Source of the DNA: Drosophila persimilis
Taxonomy: Eukaryota > Arthropoda > Insecta > Diptera > Drosophilidae
DNA: 64,000 nucleotides
Direction of reading: 5' to 3'
Assembly (NCBI RefSeq): GCF_003286085.1
Contig: NW_020825294.1
Location: 12,236,501-12,300,500, forward strand
Below the pieces are notes generated by a model. The model worked only from the letters and a program-made list of their open reading frames with translations, was not told where the DNA came from and did not search any database. The first letter of the stretch is position 1. Each line of letters begins with the position of its first letter. Of the stretch, positions 44,301-57,400 are shown one piece after another. The translations under genes and the position numbers were made by a program.

Positions 44301-44930
44301 CTAAAAGTTGTGTACCGACCTGCCAAAACCTCGGAACTAAGAATGTCCGGCTTTAACCAGGTTTCAGTAAACACAATAACGTGGGAAGCAAATGCAACAC
44401 TATCCCGGAAAAGAATGCTGAGCTTACTACGCAAGCCTCTTACATTCTGATAGGTTACTAAAAGAGAAGTTAGTTTTTTGGAAAGGTGGAAGCAAGACGG
44501 GAAGTTGAGGAAGAGGAAGTTGACGTTGAGGGTGGCACACTGGAAAGATTTGGAAGGGATATGGGGGGCCTATTCTTCTTCTTAGCCTTAAACTCCTTCA
44601 CCACCAAATGCTCCGGCCAAAATTTGGCGGAGCAAATGGTGTCAAATTGAGTTGGGGAGATGCTTATCTTAAACGAGGCTATCTCCCTGGCATAAGAGAA
44701 GTTAAATTTCTCCACCTTTAAACCCACGGCTTTTATTTTGCTTTGAATAAAAGCAATTACATCATTTGATGTGAGGTCAGGGGCCAGCCGTGAAACAACG
44801 GGACAACTGGCGAACTTGCGGACACCAAGGACACGGACGCTGCAGACGTACTTGGCTGCACATTCTCCGAGGCGATGAATTCGGCTACCGAATCTGCATC
44901 GCCAGCAGCTGTCCTTGCCTTACATTTTAT
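41396..44930 (-). mobile_element. 5'-truncated non-LTR retrotransposon (LINE), nearly intact ORF2
   Basis: ORF2 runs 44434..42077 without a stop (785 codons), then continues in other frames to about 41685. The apurinic endonuclease part has VIVFTETWL and VLGDFNLPG. The reverse transcriptase has SPGPDGVPGCLL, YTDFSKAFDSVNHSLLAHKL, GVPQGSHLGPLLFTLFINDL and the catalytic YADDVKL. No RNase H domain is obvious. Upstream (44727..44470, with frameshifts to about 44920) is the C-terminus of ORF1 (SYAREIASFKISISPTQFD, FWPEHLVVKEF). The style is Jockey/CR1-like; the clade is not resolved. Disabling changes are the 5' truncation, a frameshift near 42080 and a stop near 42003. The 3' end at about 41396 is defined by the partial copy at 16.1 kb. 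Confidence 0.92.
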
Positions 44931-45394
44931 TTGTTTGATCTTTTTCCCTAAAACCTTTGTTTAGACCAAATCCAATTAAATGGGGTATTGAAAATTAGCA
45001 TATCTTTTAGAAAGTGTATCTATCATTGGGATAAAATTATGTGTTCAGGTGTGAAAAACCTAGCTAGCTAGTAATATGAAATCGAACATCAAAATCGAGA
45101 AATAGAGTCCAATCCTTGACGGAGAACGATTAACCCATTGTAGACCACGAGGTTTAATGTTCCACCGAAAATAATGAAAACTAAATCATTTCAGCGCGGT
45201 TCATGTGAAAGATATCGTGTTTTATTTTAAGTTTGGAGGAAAGATGGCATGGATCTAAAAGAATAATTAACAATCACTAATATTTTCCGCAATTTACCTC
45301 AGGTCGTTTAACTGTTTAAATAGAGGGGGCTTAAGTGGACTAAGTTAGTTTTTTCTTGAGTTTCACGAGTCTGATCTCCTGATCTGATCGAAAA
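44931..45394. other. Adat1 upstream region
   Basis: AT-rich sequence between the LINE and Adat1. It must hold the Adat1 promoter. No TATA/Inr pair stands out, and no gene is seen. Confidence 0.4.
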
Positions 45395-46665
45395 ATGTGC
45401 AATGGCGATACAAGTCCATCTATTCAGGATATAGCCAACATTTGCTATGAAAAATTCAAATCGTTGCCCAAAACCGGCAAGCCCTCGGGCAACCAATGGA
45501 CTGTTTTGGCATGCGTTGTGGAGCACAACCGTCAGACGAGAGATAGTCGGGTGGTGGCTCTGGGATGTGGGACAAAGTGCATTGGTTACACCAGACACTG
45601 CCCGAAAGGATTCATTCTGAACGACTCCCATGCTGAAGTATTGGCACGCCGAGCCTTCTTACGGTATCTGTACCACGAACTGGAGCACGACCGTATCTTC
45701 CAATGGGCCGCCAAGCGTGGTTCATTTGATCTCAGTGCGCACGTGGAGTATCATTTCTTCAGCACTCAGACGCCATGTGGGGACGCCTGTATTGTGGAAG
45801 AGTCCGTAGCAAGGGTAGTCGAGAAGAAGGCAAAGCGTCAGCGACTGGACGAGAACTCTGAGATAGTGTACACTGGCGGCAAGCTGATAGGAGGTCAGAT
45901 GTCTGAAGATATGACCGACGACATGCAGCAGACGCCGGGAGCCCTACGCACTAAGCCCGGTCGTGGCGTGCGCACTCTGTCCATGTCGTGTAGTGATAAG
46001 CTAGCCCGCTGGAACGTGCTTGGCGTCCAAGGGGCGCTGATCGACTCTTTGCTCTCCAAGCCCATATATTTCAGCACCCTCAACTTTTGCTGTACTGAGG
46101 CGCGTCAGGAGTCCGTGGAGCGGGCCATCTACAAGCGCTGGCAAGGGCAAGGGCGGGACTCTAAGCACGCGCGATTCCAACCCCACCAGCCACAAATACG
46201 CATCGACGGCAGTCTTTCCTTTGAGTATGCACAGCGCGGTGACTGGCAGCCCTCCCCCAATGGATTGGTTTGGTCACAGGTGCCAAATGATCTCAGGTAA
46301 GTTTTTATTTTAGGTAATCGCTTTTAAAAACCGTCTAACTTCTATCTGCCTGCAGGCCCTATGAGATCTCTGTAAATGGCAAGCGCCAAGGCGTGACAAA
46401 AAAAAAACTTGGATCCGCCCAAGCTGCTTTAGCAGTTAGCAAGTTCAAACTGTTTCTAAAATTCCTAAACATGCTACATTCGCATGCAGAATTGCGTGAA
46501 AAGTTTCAAAAAAACATTTTCGATCTGGAGCAAATGTCTTATGCTTCCTGCAAGGATTTGTGTGAGGATTATCAGCAAGCGTGGTGCCAATTGAAACGGG
46601 AATACTTTCTGCAGTGGACCTGCAAGCCCAATGAGTTGCTCAATTTTACTTCGAAAACTGAATAA
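45395..46665 (+). CDS. Adat1: tRNA-specific adenosine deaminase 1
   Basis: Exons are 45395..46296 and 46356..46665, giving 403 aa; the 59-bp intron splits an Arg codon. The enzyme deaminates A37 to inosine in tRNA-Ala, next to the anticodon. The zinc and catalytic motifs of the ADAR/ADAT1 deaminase domain are present: NDSHAEVLARRAFLRYLY (His ligand and proton-shuttle Glu, about residues 85-102), TQTPCGDACI (first Cys, about 131) and MSCSDKLARWNVLGVQGAL (second Cys). There are no double-stranded RNA-binding domains, as expected for ADAT1. The start is the first ATG (AAAAATGTGC). The LINE insertion ends about 460 bp upstream on the opposite strand. Confidence 0.95.
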
Positions 46666-47627
46666 GCAAAGCATTGGTCGTCTCCTTCCAAGTGAAATCC
46701 GGTAAGGATCAGTAGCTTGGAAAACTTATGAGCCCTTTTATTGACATCTTATATTTACTTCTGACAGCGAATGGTGAATGGTATCATACTAGCGGATGGC
46801 TGATGGCAAATCCATATACGACTGTGTAAAGAAGGGTGTTAATAGCGACTAAGTCGAATCCCGACTCCAGTCAGCTGCCATTGCCACCTCTTTTTGTACA
46901 CCTCTGCTTAGATATCTACTAAAACAGACCGTAATTGCCGGAAACCCTAACTGGGAATGACACTTCACACCAGGGGTCGGCAGCGACACAGGAAAGTGTT
47001 TTGCTGCTGCGCTTACACCTGTTTCACACCGAGTAAATCCGAGCCACGGCGTTAAATTCATCAGAAATTGGTAGAAAATTGGTGACATCGATTGAGATGA
47101 TGGAATATGTACAGTCAAGGGTTCGGAATACCATGTAGTGGAGGAACATGTGTCCCCAAACGCTGTGAATGATTGCCGTACGATTGAATTAAAAAACATA
47201 TACTTTGTTTTCATATGCAACATTCAATTGTGTTATATTTAGATTGTAATACCATAATATGTTATATGTAATATGTAATATTATACTAATTGTCATTTTG
47301 CAAACGTTGAACAAACAAATAATCAAAAAACGAACATACAGATAAATAACAGATAAAGTTACAGATACAGCTACGCGTGACCAGATACAGATAGACACAT
47401 ATTGGAGGTATGTATGTGTGCTTGCTGGGAGTAGTACGAACTAAAGACGAGAAGTGAACAGTGGGATGTGCTCGGGCTGGTCCTGCTCACGGCATAGGCC
47501 TATTGTATTCGCTAATCGGTGCGCGCTCGCAGCGTGGTGCGAGGTGCGAACAACTAATCGAACGACTTAAATCCATTGACTATCCAAAGACTGCTCTGTG
47601 TTGACCAATTTCCCCCATAAATCCACC
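46666..47627. other. Spacer between convergent Adat1 and CAH1
   Basis: It holds both 3' UTRs. A short ACAGATA repeat lies near 47335-47395, and TATGTAATATGTAATAT at about 47265. A 124-codon minus-strand frame (47223..46849) has no recognisable features. No gene is supported. Confidence 0.4.
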
Positions 47628-50600
47628 TCAATGGCCGCCAATCTCGCGCAGCTCGCGCTTTCCCAGCGGCAGGGGGGGACGGAAGTTGTTGATGACCTTT
47701 CCGTTGAACTCATTGCAGGGGCACTCCTCCTTAACGTCGTAGGCGTTGAGGTTGCGCATGGCATTCAGCTGGTCGTCGGACACCTCGATCGGAGTCTTGA
47801 ACACGATCCAGATAACACACTCCGAGCAGGGGGGTGTGGTCAGGGAGCCCTCGTACGTCCAGTAGGTGTGAACATCAGGCAGAAGCTGGCCGGGATCGCA
47901 GCCATTGGGAAGGGTTACACGGTCACCCTTGTGCAGGACGAACTGCAGCAGGCTGCTGACCTTGTCCAACTCGGCATGGTGCTTGCCGGCCTGCAGGAAC
48001 ACGCCCAGCACAGCCAAACCATCGGGAGCAGCGGCTGCCTCGCCGAAGGACTTGTACTTGGTGGTATTCCAGTGGACCAGGTGCAGCTCACCGGCGTAGG
48101 ACACTCCATCGACGGTGTGCTCAGAGCCCTTAGAGTCTGTGCATCCCCAGTGGCAGTGGAACTGCTCCAGCTTGAAGATCTGATCGCCCAGAGGACCGCC
48201 AGTCAGCTGCGATTCTGTCCCATTCACATCCACGCGCCAGCAGTAGCCTTTAAACGATTGATTCGATTAGCCTATGCTCCTCCATGGCTGTCCGGCATTC
48301 AGCGTCCACTTACCGGGATTGACCAGGCTCTTGGTGTGCTCTGGCACATACTTCCACTTGAGTGCGGAGGCTTTCAGCTCACTTCCCTTCTTGGCGCTGG
48401 AGGGCGTAATGTCCACGGGCGACTGGCGATGTCCGGACGCCTGTGGATAGTCCTTGGCCCAGTGCGCGGGTCCTGGGGAATACAATGAATAAATTTGAAC
48501 TGTCATTAGATATTTGTTCACTAATTGATGGGTCAAAACAGTAAGTCCCCTCAGCGTCGTATTAATAAATAAGAAACAATCAATCAACTCAATTCATTTT
48601 ATTCCCATTTGAGTTATTGTCACTCTTCGCCGAATAGTAATTATGGGTCATTATGGTTGTAATTAAATTTCAATTTCCCAAAAGACAAATCATTGCATTG
48701 AAGTTTGAATGCGAACGATTAGGACTCCATTTACGACGAAGGCATTCTTTTAGGACATGTACTTAAAAAGTATGGGAACTAAAATCAATGGCTTCATCTA
48801 TAGACATGGAAATTGATAATTTTGAATTAATATTTATAGTTATTTGCTAAGACTTTTGGTTAATCTAACATTTTATGTTATGAATGCAAATGCCGCGGCA
48901 GTCCGTCGGAACTCCGGGACGGCTCATCTGATGCTCATAATATTTGCGTGGAAATGTTATCTGAACAACCGGCTGTGGCAACAAATGTATTTCCCGTTCT
49001 GTTCTCCTGTTTGCTGCAGTTTATAATTTATAAAAGTATGTACTCATACCATACGAATTTTTTAATTACTGTCGGTCGTGCGCAAAGTGAGAGCAAATGT
49101 TGACTCGGAGAACAACGTCACGTGCCAGTAAAATCACTCTGGAGACCGCCTTTGGAGCGAGTAGTCATGTGATAGGATCGTTGCAGACGCACGCTCCAGA
49201 TAAACCGCAAGAGTGCGGTATGTTTTGGGTGTGTTAGTCGATGGAAGGGAATATTGTAGGGTTTGTTGCCTAAGACAAACCAACAAATGACTTATAAGTA
49301 CATAGGAATACATGTGTATGTACATTGTACATTGTACATATGTCCAAGTGCAGACCCCAAGGCACGGGTCTGCCAGCGGGTCTTATCTAACCAGAAGACA
49401 CAGGGCAAAGCTTCAAAGCCTCATTTGTCACATGATAAATGACCGAGCTCAAAGCGTCAAAAGCCCTGTAGCTTTTGGCGTTCATTTTGTTGATTGCCAA
49501 AGTCCCACATTTAATTGATAATGAACAAAAGTCAGGTGGAATGCATTTATCAAAGGAAAGTTCCTAACTCCCGTATCCGATTGCCTCCCCCCTTGTGACA
49601 GTCAACAAAAAATTTTGAGTGCGAGTCACAAAATCAAGCAAAAATCAAGGCCCGCATGACGTATGCAAATCACGTATACGCCGTGTCTCGCATACATAGG
49701 AATTGGAGGGAGCCGTGGCCGTGTCGAGTCCGGTCCATGCACGATCCTTTGATAACTTAGCAGTCAGGTGCAAATTTCGGGCCATATTTAACACCTTTCC
49801 TTTTATAATACGTAATCATGCGAGAACTGCTGGACGCCAGCTGGAAAACCTATGAAGATACTCATCTCTTCTCAACCAGAGGCTGATGTACGTAGTATAT
49901 TTGATTTATTTACTTAACTCAGCTCGGCTCAGATTTTGTTTTTGATTGTTTATCAAGTTGCTGCTTTCTGATGTAAATGTTTCAAGTAAGATCACCTGGC
50001 GACGTTTCTCCTGTATTTTGTATAGCCTGTGTGTCTGCTCTGCTAACAATGGATGGTGTGGTGTCTAAATAACCGTAGGAGTGGGTAAACAATAGCAAGA
50101 AATGGCACACCTGGGCAAACAGTATAAAAATAAAGGAAAATACACAGAAAGCTATGGAAAGGGAAGGGTTGGGATGGGAAGGGAAGGGAAGGGGAAGCGG
50201 AGAACGCGCCTGCAATTGGCGAAAAGTAACTCAATCCATACACGAAAGGCAAACAAAATACTGTAGATCCATTTATTTTCATTCAATGGGAAATGGAAAC
50301 TCGAATGCTATCCAAACACATTCCATCGACTTGGAGTTTATTTTGTTCCAGTTTAGATCAGAAACAATAAAGTAACAATAAATTTCTCCGAATTGTGGTC
50401 ATTAATGCTGCGATAGAATCCAATAATTTTCAATTGCATTGAATATCGTATCCTATCCCCCCGGGCCGACACCAGCTGAAAGTTGTCTTCGAGAACAGGT
50501 TCCGGAAGCGAATACACGCCCGCCCGCCAAACGGAATCTATAATGATCTTTCGCTGGAGTCTCGACGAATCGAACTTTTCCCCCAATAGCCGCAGTCTCG

Positions 50601-53600
50601 ATTTCCTTTCCCCATTCCACCTGAGCCAGAGAACGATTCCGGACAAAGCTGGCTGTCATCCAAATACATCCATTTAAGTTGAACAAAAAGTATCTTGCCA
50701 TAAAAGCAAGGAGAGGAGGAGAATGCTAATAAAAAGAGAGAGATACTCAGCGAAATACTCATTTCGACAGGCACAAAAACTTAAAAACAAAATAAAACAG
50801 AAAACAGAAAATACAATTGCAATTAGCATTCACGTTTTTACGAATTTACGAGTTAAGCGATTCTAAGCGAGTCTTGCATGATAATATCTGGGGGAATCAT
50901 CGGAAATGGAGGGAATCATGAGTTGGTTGCGTGTTCCTTTCACGACAAATGTCGCCTGGCCTGGGGACGATCGTAAGGAAGTTCTCGTCAAAACTGGTTT
51001 GGGGCATGTACCTCCACTTCCCAGTGCCCAGTAGCCATCCCAAAAGCGGGCTTTTATCCCGAATTATGAGTCAGGCCAATTCTGATGATATAATGTCGGG
51101 AGGGGTCTGGGTCTGGGTCTGGTCTCCATGTTTTATTTCTTTTTTTAGGCACACTCAATTGACCGGGCTAAAAAGCAACAACCCTTGTCTACCGTTTTGT
51201 TCCGTTTTCCACTATCCATCCACCTTCGTTGGCAGAAGCCCCAGCAGTGCCTAGCCTTGGTCTAGCTATGTCTCTTCAAAGGCATTTATCTAACGTCCAA
51301 GTGCTGGCCCCATCCCCATCCCACTCCCATTCCCATTCCCAAACCCAACCGTCCAAGCACTCGACAGCACCTGCGAAATTCTATTTGCCGTAATTATTTG
51401 TTTGCATGTGAAATTCTGAAATTAAATGCTGAAACGGTGACAATAACCCGCAAATGGAATAATTGAATTGTCATTAAAAAGCCACAGAAACGGAGCTCAA
51501 ATGCATTTCGGCCTAATGGAAACACTCCTCAGATCGTTCCTTGCCATCTCTGTTGATACTGCTAAGGTGTGGTGGGGGGCAGGGCGAATTTTTTTGTTTG
51601 TTTTTTGTTTTCTGAAAATTTTCCAACTCATAAATTGATGTCTTTTTTAGCACCCCCATCTATATACACACATTCATTCGTATACTATGTATATCAATTC
51701 AATTTTCAGCAAAATTTTATTATCACACCCCAATAAAAAATCAGGATGGGCAATTCAAGCGTTATATCTGTATATCTGGCCAAAAATAATATCAAACTGG
51801 CGATTTCTTGCACGTTCCATGCCTGAGAAATCGTTTTCGCTATTTGAGTTTTTTATATTTCTCTTTTAGCCTGTCCCATAATAAATATCGAATCTAATGG
51901 CTGGTTTGGGATCTGATCTGATGATATGATTATAAGGTAAATACTCGTACGACTTCCATTGATGGGCAGATATAAAATTGTACTTTGAAGTTGGATTTCA
52001 AATATCTTGCGTGTTTTCCAGGTGCAAGTCAATTATTTTCTAGGTAATTTAGATCCACATAGAACGTCGATAAGACAACAAATATATATCATTGCAAAAA
52101 TTAAAAATCCATCGATCATTCTGACTATGACGTTATGACGATATATATGACGATGATATAGTAATACCGTAACCAAAGTTTTCTTTGTTAAAAGAATAAA
52201 CACAAGTACACAAGTATTTGGTTCGAGCGACCTTAGATAAAATATAACCACTCCCATCAGAATATTTTCAATAAAGATATGAAATTTAGCCAGTTAGTTG
52301 TAGATCCGTACCAGCAAAGACTTACATATGTACATCGAAACACTGACTTCAGCTTCTACAAGCTGATCAGCTGATGGAAAATCGGTGTTGTCGGAACTTT
52401 TTATTGATCTTCGTGTGAGCACGAGAGTTTTAATCTCCCCGAAGCGTGTGGGCCTCCGTAATCGTACGAGTATGAGTATGACTATAAATGTACATACATA
52501 TGCATCTGTCATATATGTACATGTGTTAGAGGGTCAGGGGTTAGAAAACCTGAGCGATTTGATAAGAATTGTTGCACTAATCGTGCAATCTCGAAAGAAT
52601 ATTGTTTAAAAGTCGTGCTGGTCTAAGTCTGTTCTCGCCAAGAGGAAGCTGCCTGAGGAAGGGGCTTCTTACATTGGAAAGTTACCAGTACCAGTACCAG
52701 TATGGAATCAATCAGAGCAATCAGCGCCATTTAAGCAAATCAATTGAAATTGTCAAAAAATTGGAAGTTTGATTCACACATCGATATGCCGCATAGGCAA
52801 CCATATCTTTATTTATTATGTGACCACTACGACATTCTCGTATACCATTGATACGTACATATGCCGGGCGTTAGCGCAGACATTGGCCAAGTGCTGACTG
52901 TGGAACCGGTCTGCAATGTGTCCTTAAGAGACCAAGAACGTGCACTTGACAAGTGAACGAACTGCCTTCAAAGCAGGAACGAAAGAGAACCGTAGAGAGT
53001 CGGACAAATCGAGCTGACAGATCGAGAATTCGAACTCGAAGTCGGTGTTGGTGTCGAAGTAGATCTCGAATCGACGTCAAAGTCGAACTCGTTTGCCAAA
53101 GACTGTGGAGACTGGTTATTGGGAAGCACCCGGGGAGCGTCGGCGATCACGAGACACGGCTCGTGCGAAACCCCCGAGCCAGCGCAGTGCCCGCCCTTAG
53201 CTCGCTGCGAGCACAATTTAATTACTGCGTTTCGCCCATTATTCATGAGTGCCAGCGAATAGAACGTGTCCAAGTCGGATGGAACCGGGTTGGGTCGGGG
53301 GATTGTTTGCCCGCTGGATCGACGCTTGTTCGTTGGGTTTGTTGAGCTTATGAGCCATGTAATTGAAGTGCAAGGCGGTGTATTGCATTCGGAATATCGT
53401 GTATTGTGTAATCACTACTGGATCTCTCTTTCTCTCTCCGTCTCTATATTCGGAAGTATTCTAGTACTTCGTGCATAGAAGAACTGGATTGTTTCTAGTT
53501 TCTTTTTTCTTTTCATTTGTAATCTTAACCCTTATGATAAGCCAAATCAGTGACTATGACTATTTCCCTGAGGCACTTTTAACCGTTTAATTATCTGACT

Positions 53601-54309
53601 AATTGCCTATTTATTGAGGGTGTAGTCACTCATGTGTGTCGGAACCCGCGAGCTTGTACGTGTATTATGACGTTGTTTTTATTGAGTTAGGTCCATCCCC
53701 TCACATTCTCACGGGGAACAATACCTACGCCTTTGGGCGCTGCTATATCTAGCCGATATCTTATCGTGGGGAATTTCATTTACAGAATTCTGTCTGATTC
53801 GGGGATGACGTGCCGTTATCAGATACGCCGAACAAGCAAGAGAGAAAAATTCCAAAGTGCCGGTCTAATAGATGGCAGATGTCTTCAATCAAGAGACGAC
53901 TCAATTACACGGCACGAGTGCACCTCCAGCAGAGGGCTGTCCAGCCCCCTCATGCAGATGGGGAGAGGAGATGCAGATTTCCCGTGCGCAACCTGTCGAC
54001 AACATCGACTTTCCCATAAAACTCTGATCTGTATTGTTGCACGCAGGCGCAGCGTGCGTGTGACTCAATAATCTCCATCAATCTGGGCGGTAAGGCGCGG
54101 GAAAGACGGAGCAGAAAAGCAGACAAGCAGACCTGTCTGACTGAACGAAGGCCGGACGCAGAAGAGCGAGAAGGGAAGTGGTTTTCGGCAATCGGTAAAC
54201 AAACCCAAAGCTGTTTCGGTTACCGATCGGTCAAAGCAAGCAAACAGACAGCGGCGATCGCTCGCGAAGGCTTACCGTTCTCCTCGGTGTAACCCCAGTG
54301 GTGGCTCAT
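47628..54309 (-). CDS. CAH1: Carbonic anhydrase 1 (alpha class, cytosolic)
   Basis: Exons are 54309..54276 (34 bp, MSHHWGYTEEN plus one base), 48472..48314 and 48247..47628, giving 270 aa, the length I recall for the fly protein. It hydrates CO2 to bicarbonate. Zinc ligands are the two His in QFHCHWG and the His of ELHLVHWN. The Glu and Thr gate residues fit ELHLVHW and SLTTPPCSE. YWTYEGSLTTPPC and NFRPPLPLGKRE are family hallmarks. No signal peptide is present, so it is cytosolic. The first intron is 5.8 kb, far larger than any other here, and likely carries regulatory DNA. A TATA box precedes exon 1. Confidence 0.96.
48473..54275 (-). other. CAH1 first intron, no gene recognised
   Basis: 5.8 kb between the 34-bp first exon and exon 2. 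I found no supported gene on either strand; frames are short and scattered. There is a C-rich CCCATT/CCCATC run at 51308-51345, a GGGAAGG run near 50165-50195, an ACATATG/TATGTA cluster near 49305-49340 and an ACCAGT triplication near 52687. Unique, non-transposon sequence over this length suggests conserved regulatory content, which cannot be tested here. Confidence 0.5.
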
Positions 54310-54378
54310 CTTGCTCGGACTTCTTCTCTTTTTGGAGGGACACTTGGTGGGTTGCTTCACTCGCGGACTGCGGCTCGC

Positions 54379-54416
54379 GTCTGACTCTTGTCAAGGATCT
54401 GACTGATTATTTTATA
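54379..54416 (-). promoter_or_regulatory. CAH1 core promoter (TATA + Inr)
   Basis: On the minus strand TATAAAA starts at 54416 and TCAGAC has its A at 54382, a spacing of 34 bp. This gives a 5' UTR of about 73 bp before the ATG at 54309. The flanking 300 bp is G/C-rich. Confidence 0.6.
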
Positions 54417-57400
54417 GAGCACCGGGAATGGGAGTGGGAATCGGATCGGAGCCACGCGAAGCGGGAAACGGAAAGCGAAAAACGGGAGACGGGAGAAGAC
54501 AACGACTGTTTGGGTAGTCCGCTGATTGTAGACTGCCCGACTCGGGGCAGCGCCGCTGACTTGAAACTTGACAGCACGCCGCAGCACGCACCTCGCGAGA
54601 GCCCCCACAAGCGAAGAGAGCGACGAGCGTCAGCGAGAGAGAGCGCCAAAGTCAGTTGGTTGAGTCGCGCGAGGGGGACTGCGGAGAGTGAGCTAAACTA
54701 CTGTTTAACCCCAAGCTGTGGGGAACGGGAACGGAACGGGAGCGAGGCATGAGGTGTCATTAGAACTGTTGACAGTGGCTGCTGGGTTCAATAGTTTTCT
54801 GTACTTGAGTCCGGCACTGTGGTGTGCTTAAGTAATCCGTTCACGCTCAAAGTACTTCCGACTGAGGTGAATACTTGGCTAAACTGCTTCTAGTGTGGCC
54901 TGTCCGTAACGGAAACCTAACTGAACTGTTTATACTGATAGATTAATCGATTGATTTTCATACACTTTCTCTGGGTTACATCCCACTGTGCTGAATTTTT
55001 TGTAAATTGCTCGCCATCATTTTTTTCGACTTTGTTGCTGAACTTTTCGCATTGTTTTTGTTGCTGCTCTGGGACTTTAAGCGTGATCGCGATCGCACTC
55101 TCGACAACGTACACACATCCATCCCTCCATACAAAAGTATACATATGTACATATACATTTGTATGTGAGTATACCATACCCCATATATCCCAAAGGGGAA
55201 TGGCGATGGCGATAGCGATGGCGATGGCGACACACTCTAATCGCAGCAGTTTTGAGGAGAAACTGTCCAAGCTGAGGTCTCTCTCTCTCTCTCAATTGAC
55301 ATCTCGGGAGAGGGTGGAGAGCAGGGCAACAGGGATCCATAATTCCCAGCCCATCAACGCTTTGTTCATGTTATTCCATTAGTCCATTAGTGCAGGGTAC
55401 ACACAGTCACCGCGTAGCACGAAGCCACTTCAGCGAGTTAAGCACAAAATTTGTCACTAATTTCACTTTTCTTCCGTTCGTTTCCGTTGTTCTCCCTGGG
55501 ATGCTCAATAGAATAGATTGGTTACATGGATCCACAGCCACCAGCTAACACGACCATCAGATTGAAACTTGATTATTTTTTTCCCCCGTCCACCACTGCG
55601 TATGTGCAATTAAAAATGTTATTCTTCGGGTGTTTGCCTCTGGCTTAAGTGTTATCCCACCCTTGCAAGTGGATCCAGCTTATAGTCCAATTAACCAGGC
55701 ATTTATTGGCACCTTACAGCTCTTTGTCGGGCCCCTACGAATACCCTACCCCTTCCTTATCCCCGCTGCGCTCCGGCGCAACCCATCTCACGTGCCGTTT
55801 GCTGTTTGCAGTTTGCATTTTGCTTCCGCCTTTTGCCAAATGGAAATGGAAATGAAAATGAAAATGGGAATGTATCTGGATGGAATTTGATTTAAGCTCC
55901 CGCTCTGACAGTTGACTTCAAGGTCGAGTAATTATTGTTAATGGGAATTAGCTGAATGGTGCCCATGTGACCGGCCAGGTTTCAGGGAGGGAACGGAACC
56001 GCTGCGATCGTGCAGATTGATTGTCCGTGCAACGGAACGAGGGGAAAGGGACGGAACGGGAAGAGGCGGAAACTGGACTAGAAAACTTTTTGTTGCCGCT
56101 TTGCGCGGATTCATAACGAATTTCGTTCGAATGAAGTGCCCGACAGAATTATGCTTCACCCAAAACCCCAAGCCAATAATTAGGCTAATGATTTAGAACT
56201 CATTTCTCGTCCAGGACCGGTACAGAACGGCGATTGTGCATCATAAGGTACCTGTGATAGCCATGATGGCAAACGCTTTTTTCAGTGATAAACTGACCCA
56301 AATCTGAAAAGCAGAAAATAGCTCCAGAAGCTCCAATCAATGAATTCTTTCCCTTGGAACATGAAACCATTGGAAATGCCTGTCAGTCTCTTTAAGAGCT
56401 TTAAAGGACGTTGCAAGACCGCTAGTCAGTTCTCCACCGTTATCCTATAGGAATTAATGCACATGAAGATAATATTTAATAATTAAAATGTAAAGCTAAT
56501 AATTGATAAAGCTAAATCACAACAAAATAGTAGTAGTTTCGGGAAACAAATATTTGCCAAAACTCAGCGAATTATTGCGGTACTTGCTTTAGATAACTCT
56601 AATCTGAGACGGTTTCTGTTTTCATCGTGATTCATGGAAGATTTGTGCACGAGAGAACTTTCAGACAGTTCAAGCAACTTCTCAAGGCAAATGCGACAAG
56701 TGCTGAACTTTCTCAGCGACACCCAGAACCGAAGCAGGCAAAAAACATTTTTAAGCTTTTGTTAGCTAATCACTTGCCCCAACAACAAAAAGAACTTTTT
56801 AAACGGTCAGGCTGGAACCCACCCAGCTTCGTAATATTTACCTTTTTAATATTCTCATACGAGTTGAGAATCTTTTAAAATTATTTCGTTTTTGTGCGAC
56901 AAACACGCGTGGCTAGGGATTAACTCGTATTCTGTTTTCTGGCAGCAGCTGCTGGGAGCTCTAATTCTCTTTTATAAGGCAGTTGTTGGAGGGAGGTGCC
57001 ATAAACCATTTCGTTTGCATGGCTAGTCAAAGACCTTGAACTGTATTTGGTGGTGGCTTATGCGGATTAGGGCTTGCTCTTTGCACTCCTCTCTTAAAAA
57101 CAATTGCCTTCCCCCAGCGATGAAGCGCCCTCAATTAGCACCTTCCGCTGTGATCTTTCGCAAATCGAATCAGAGATCGAGAAATCGAGAGCGTGATTAA
57201 GTTTCCGTAGGAATTGACATATTAACTAGATTTATTAGCGTATGGCCTAGAATTTCCAGCTCACACAATAGAAACACACGCTCCATACGGAAACCTCATC
57301 TCCAGGAACATCCATTCCATTGATTCCACCCGATATTCTCTGTTCCTACCAGTTAGCGCCAGAGCGTGTTAATCGAACTGTTTAACCATCAAACAAACGA

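Noticed and set aside
46849..47223. 124-codon minus-strand frame between Adat1 and CAH1
   Set aside because: Sits in convergent 3' UTR sequence, with no domain or promoter.
54951..55382. Open frame of 143 codons upstream of CAH1
   Set aside because: It runs through GCGATG and TCTC simple repeats and has no recognisable domain.
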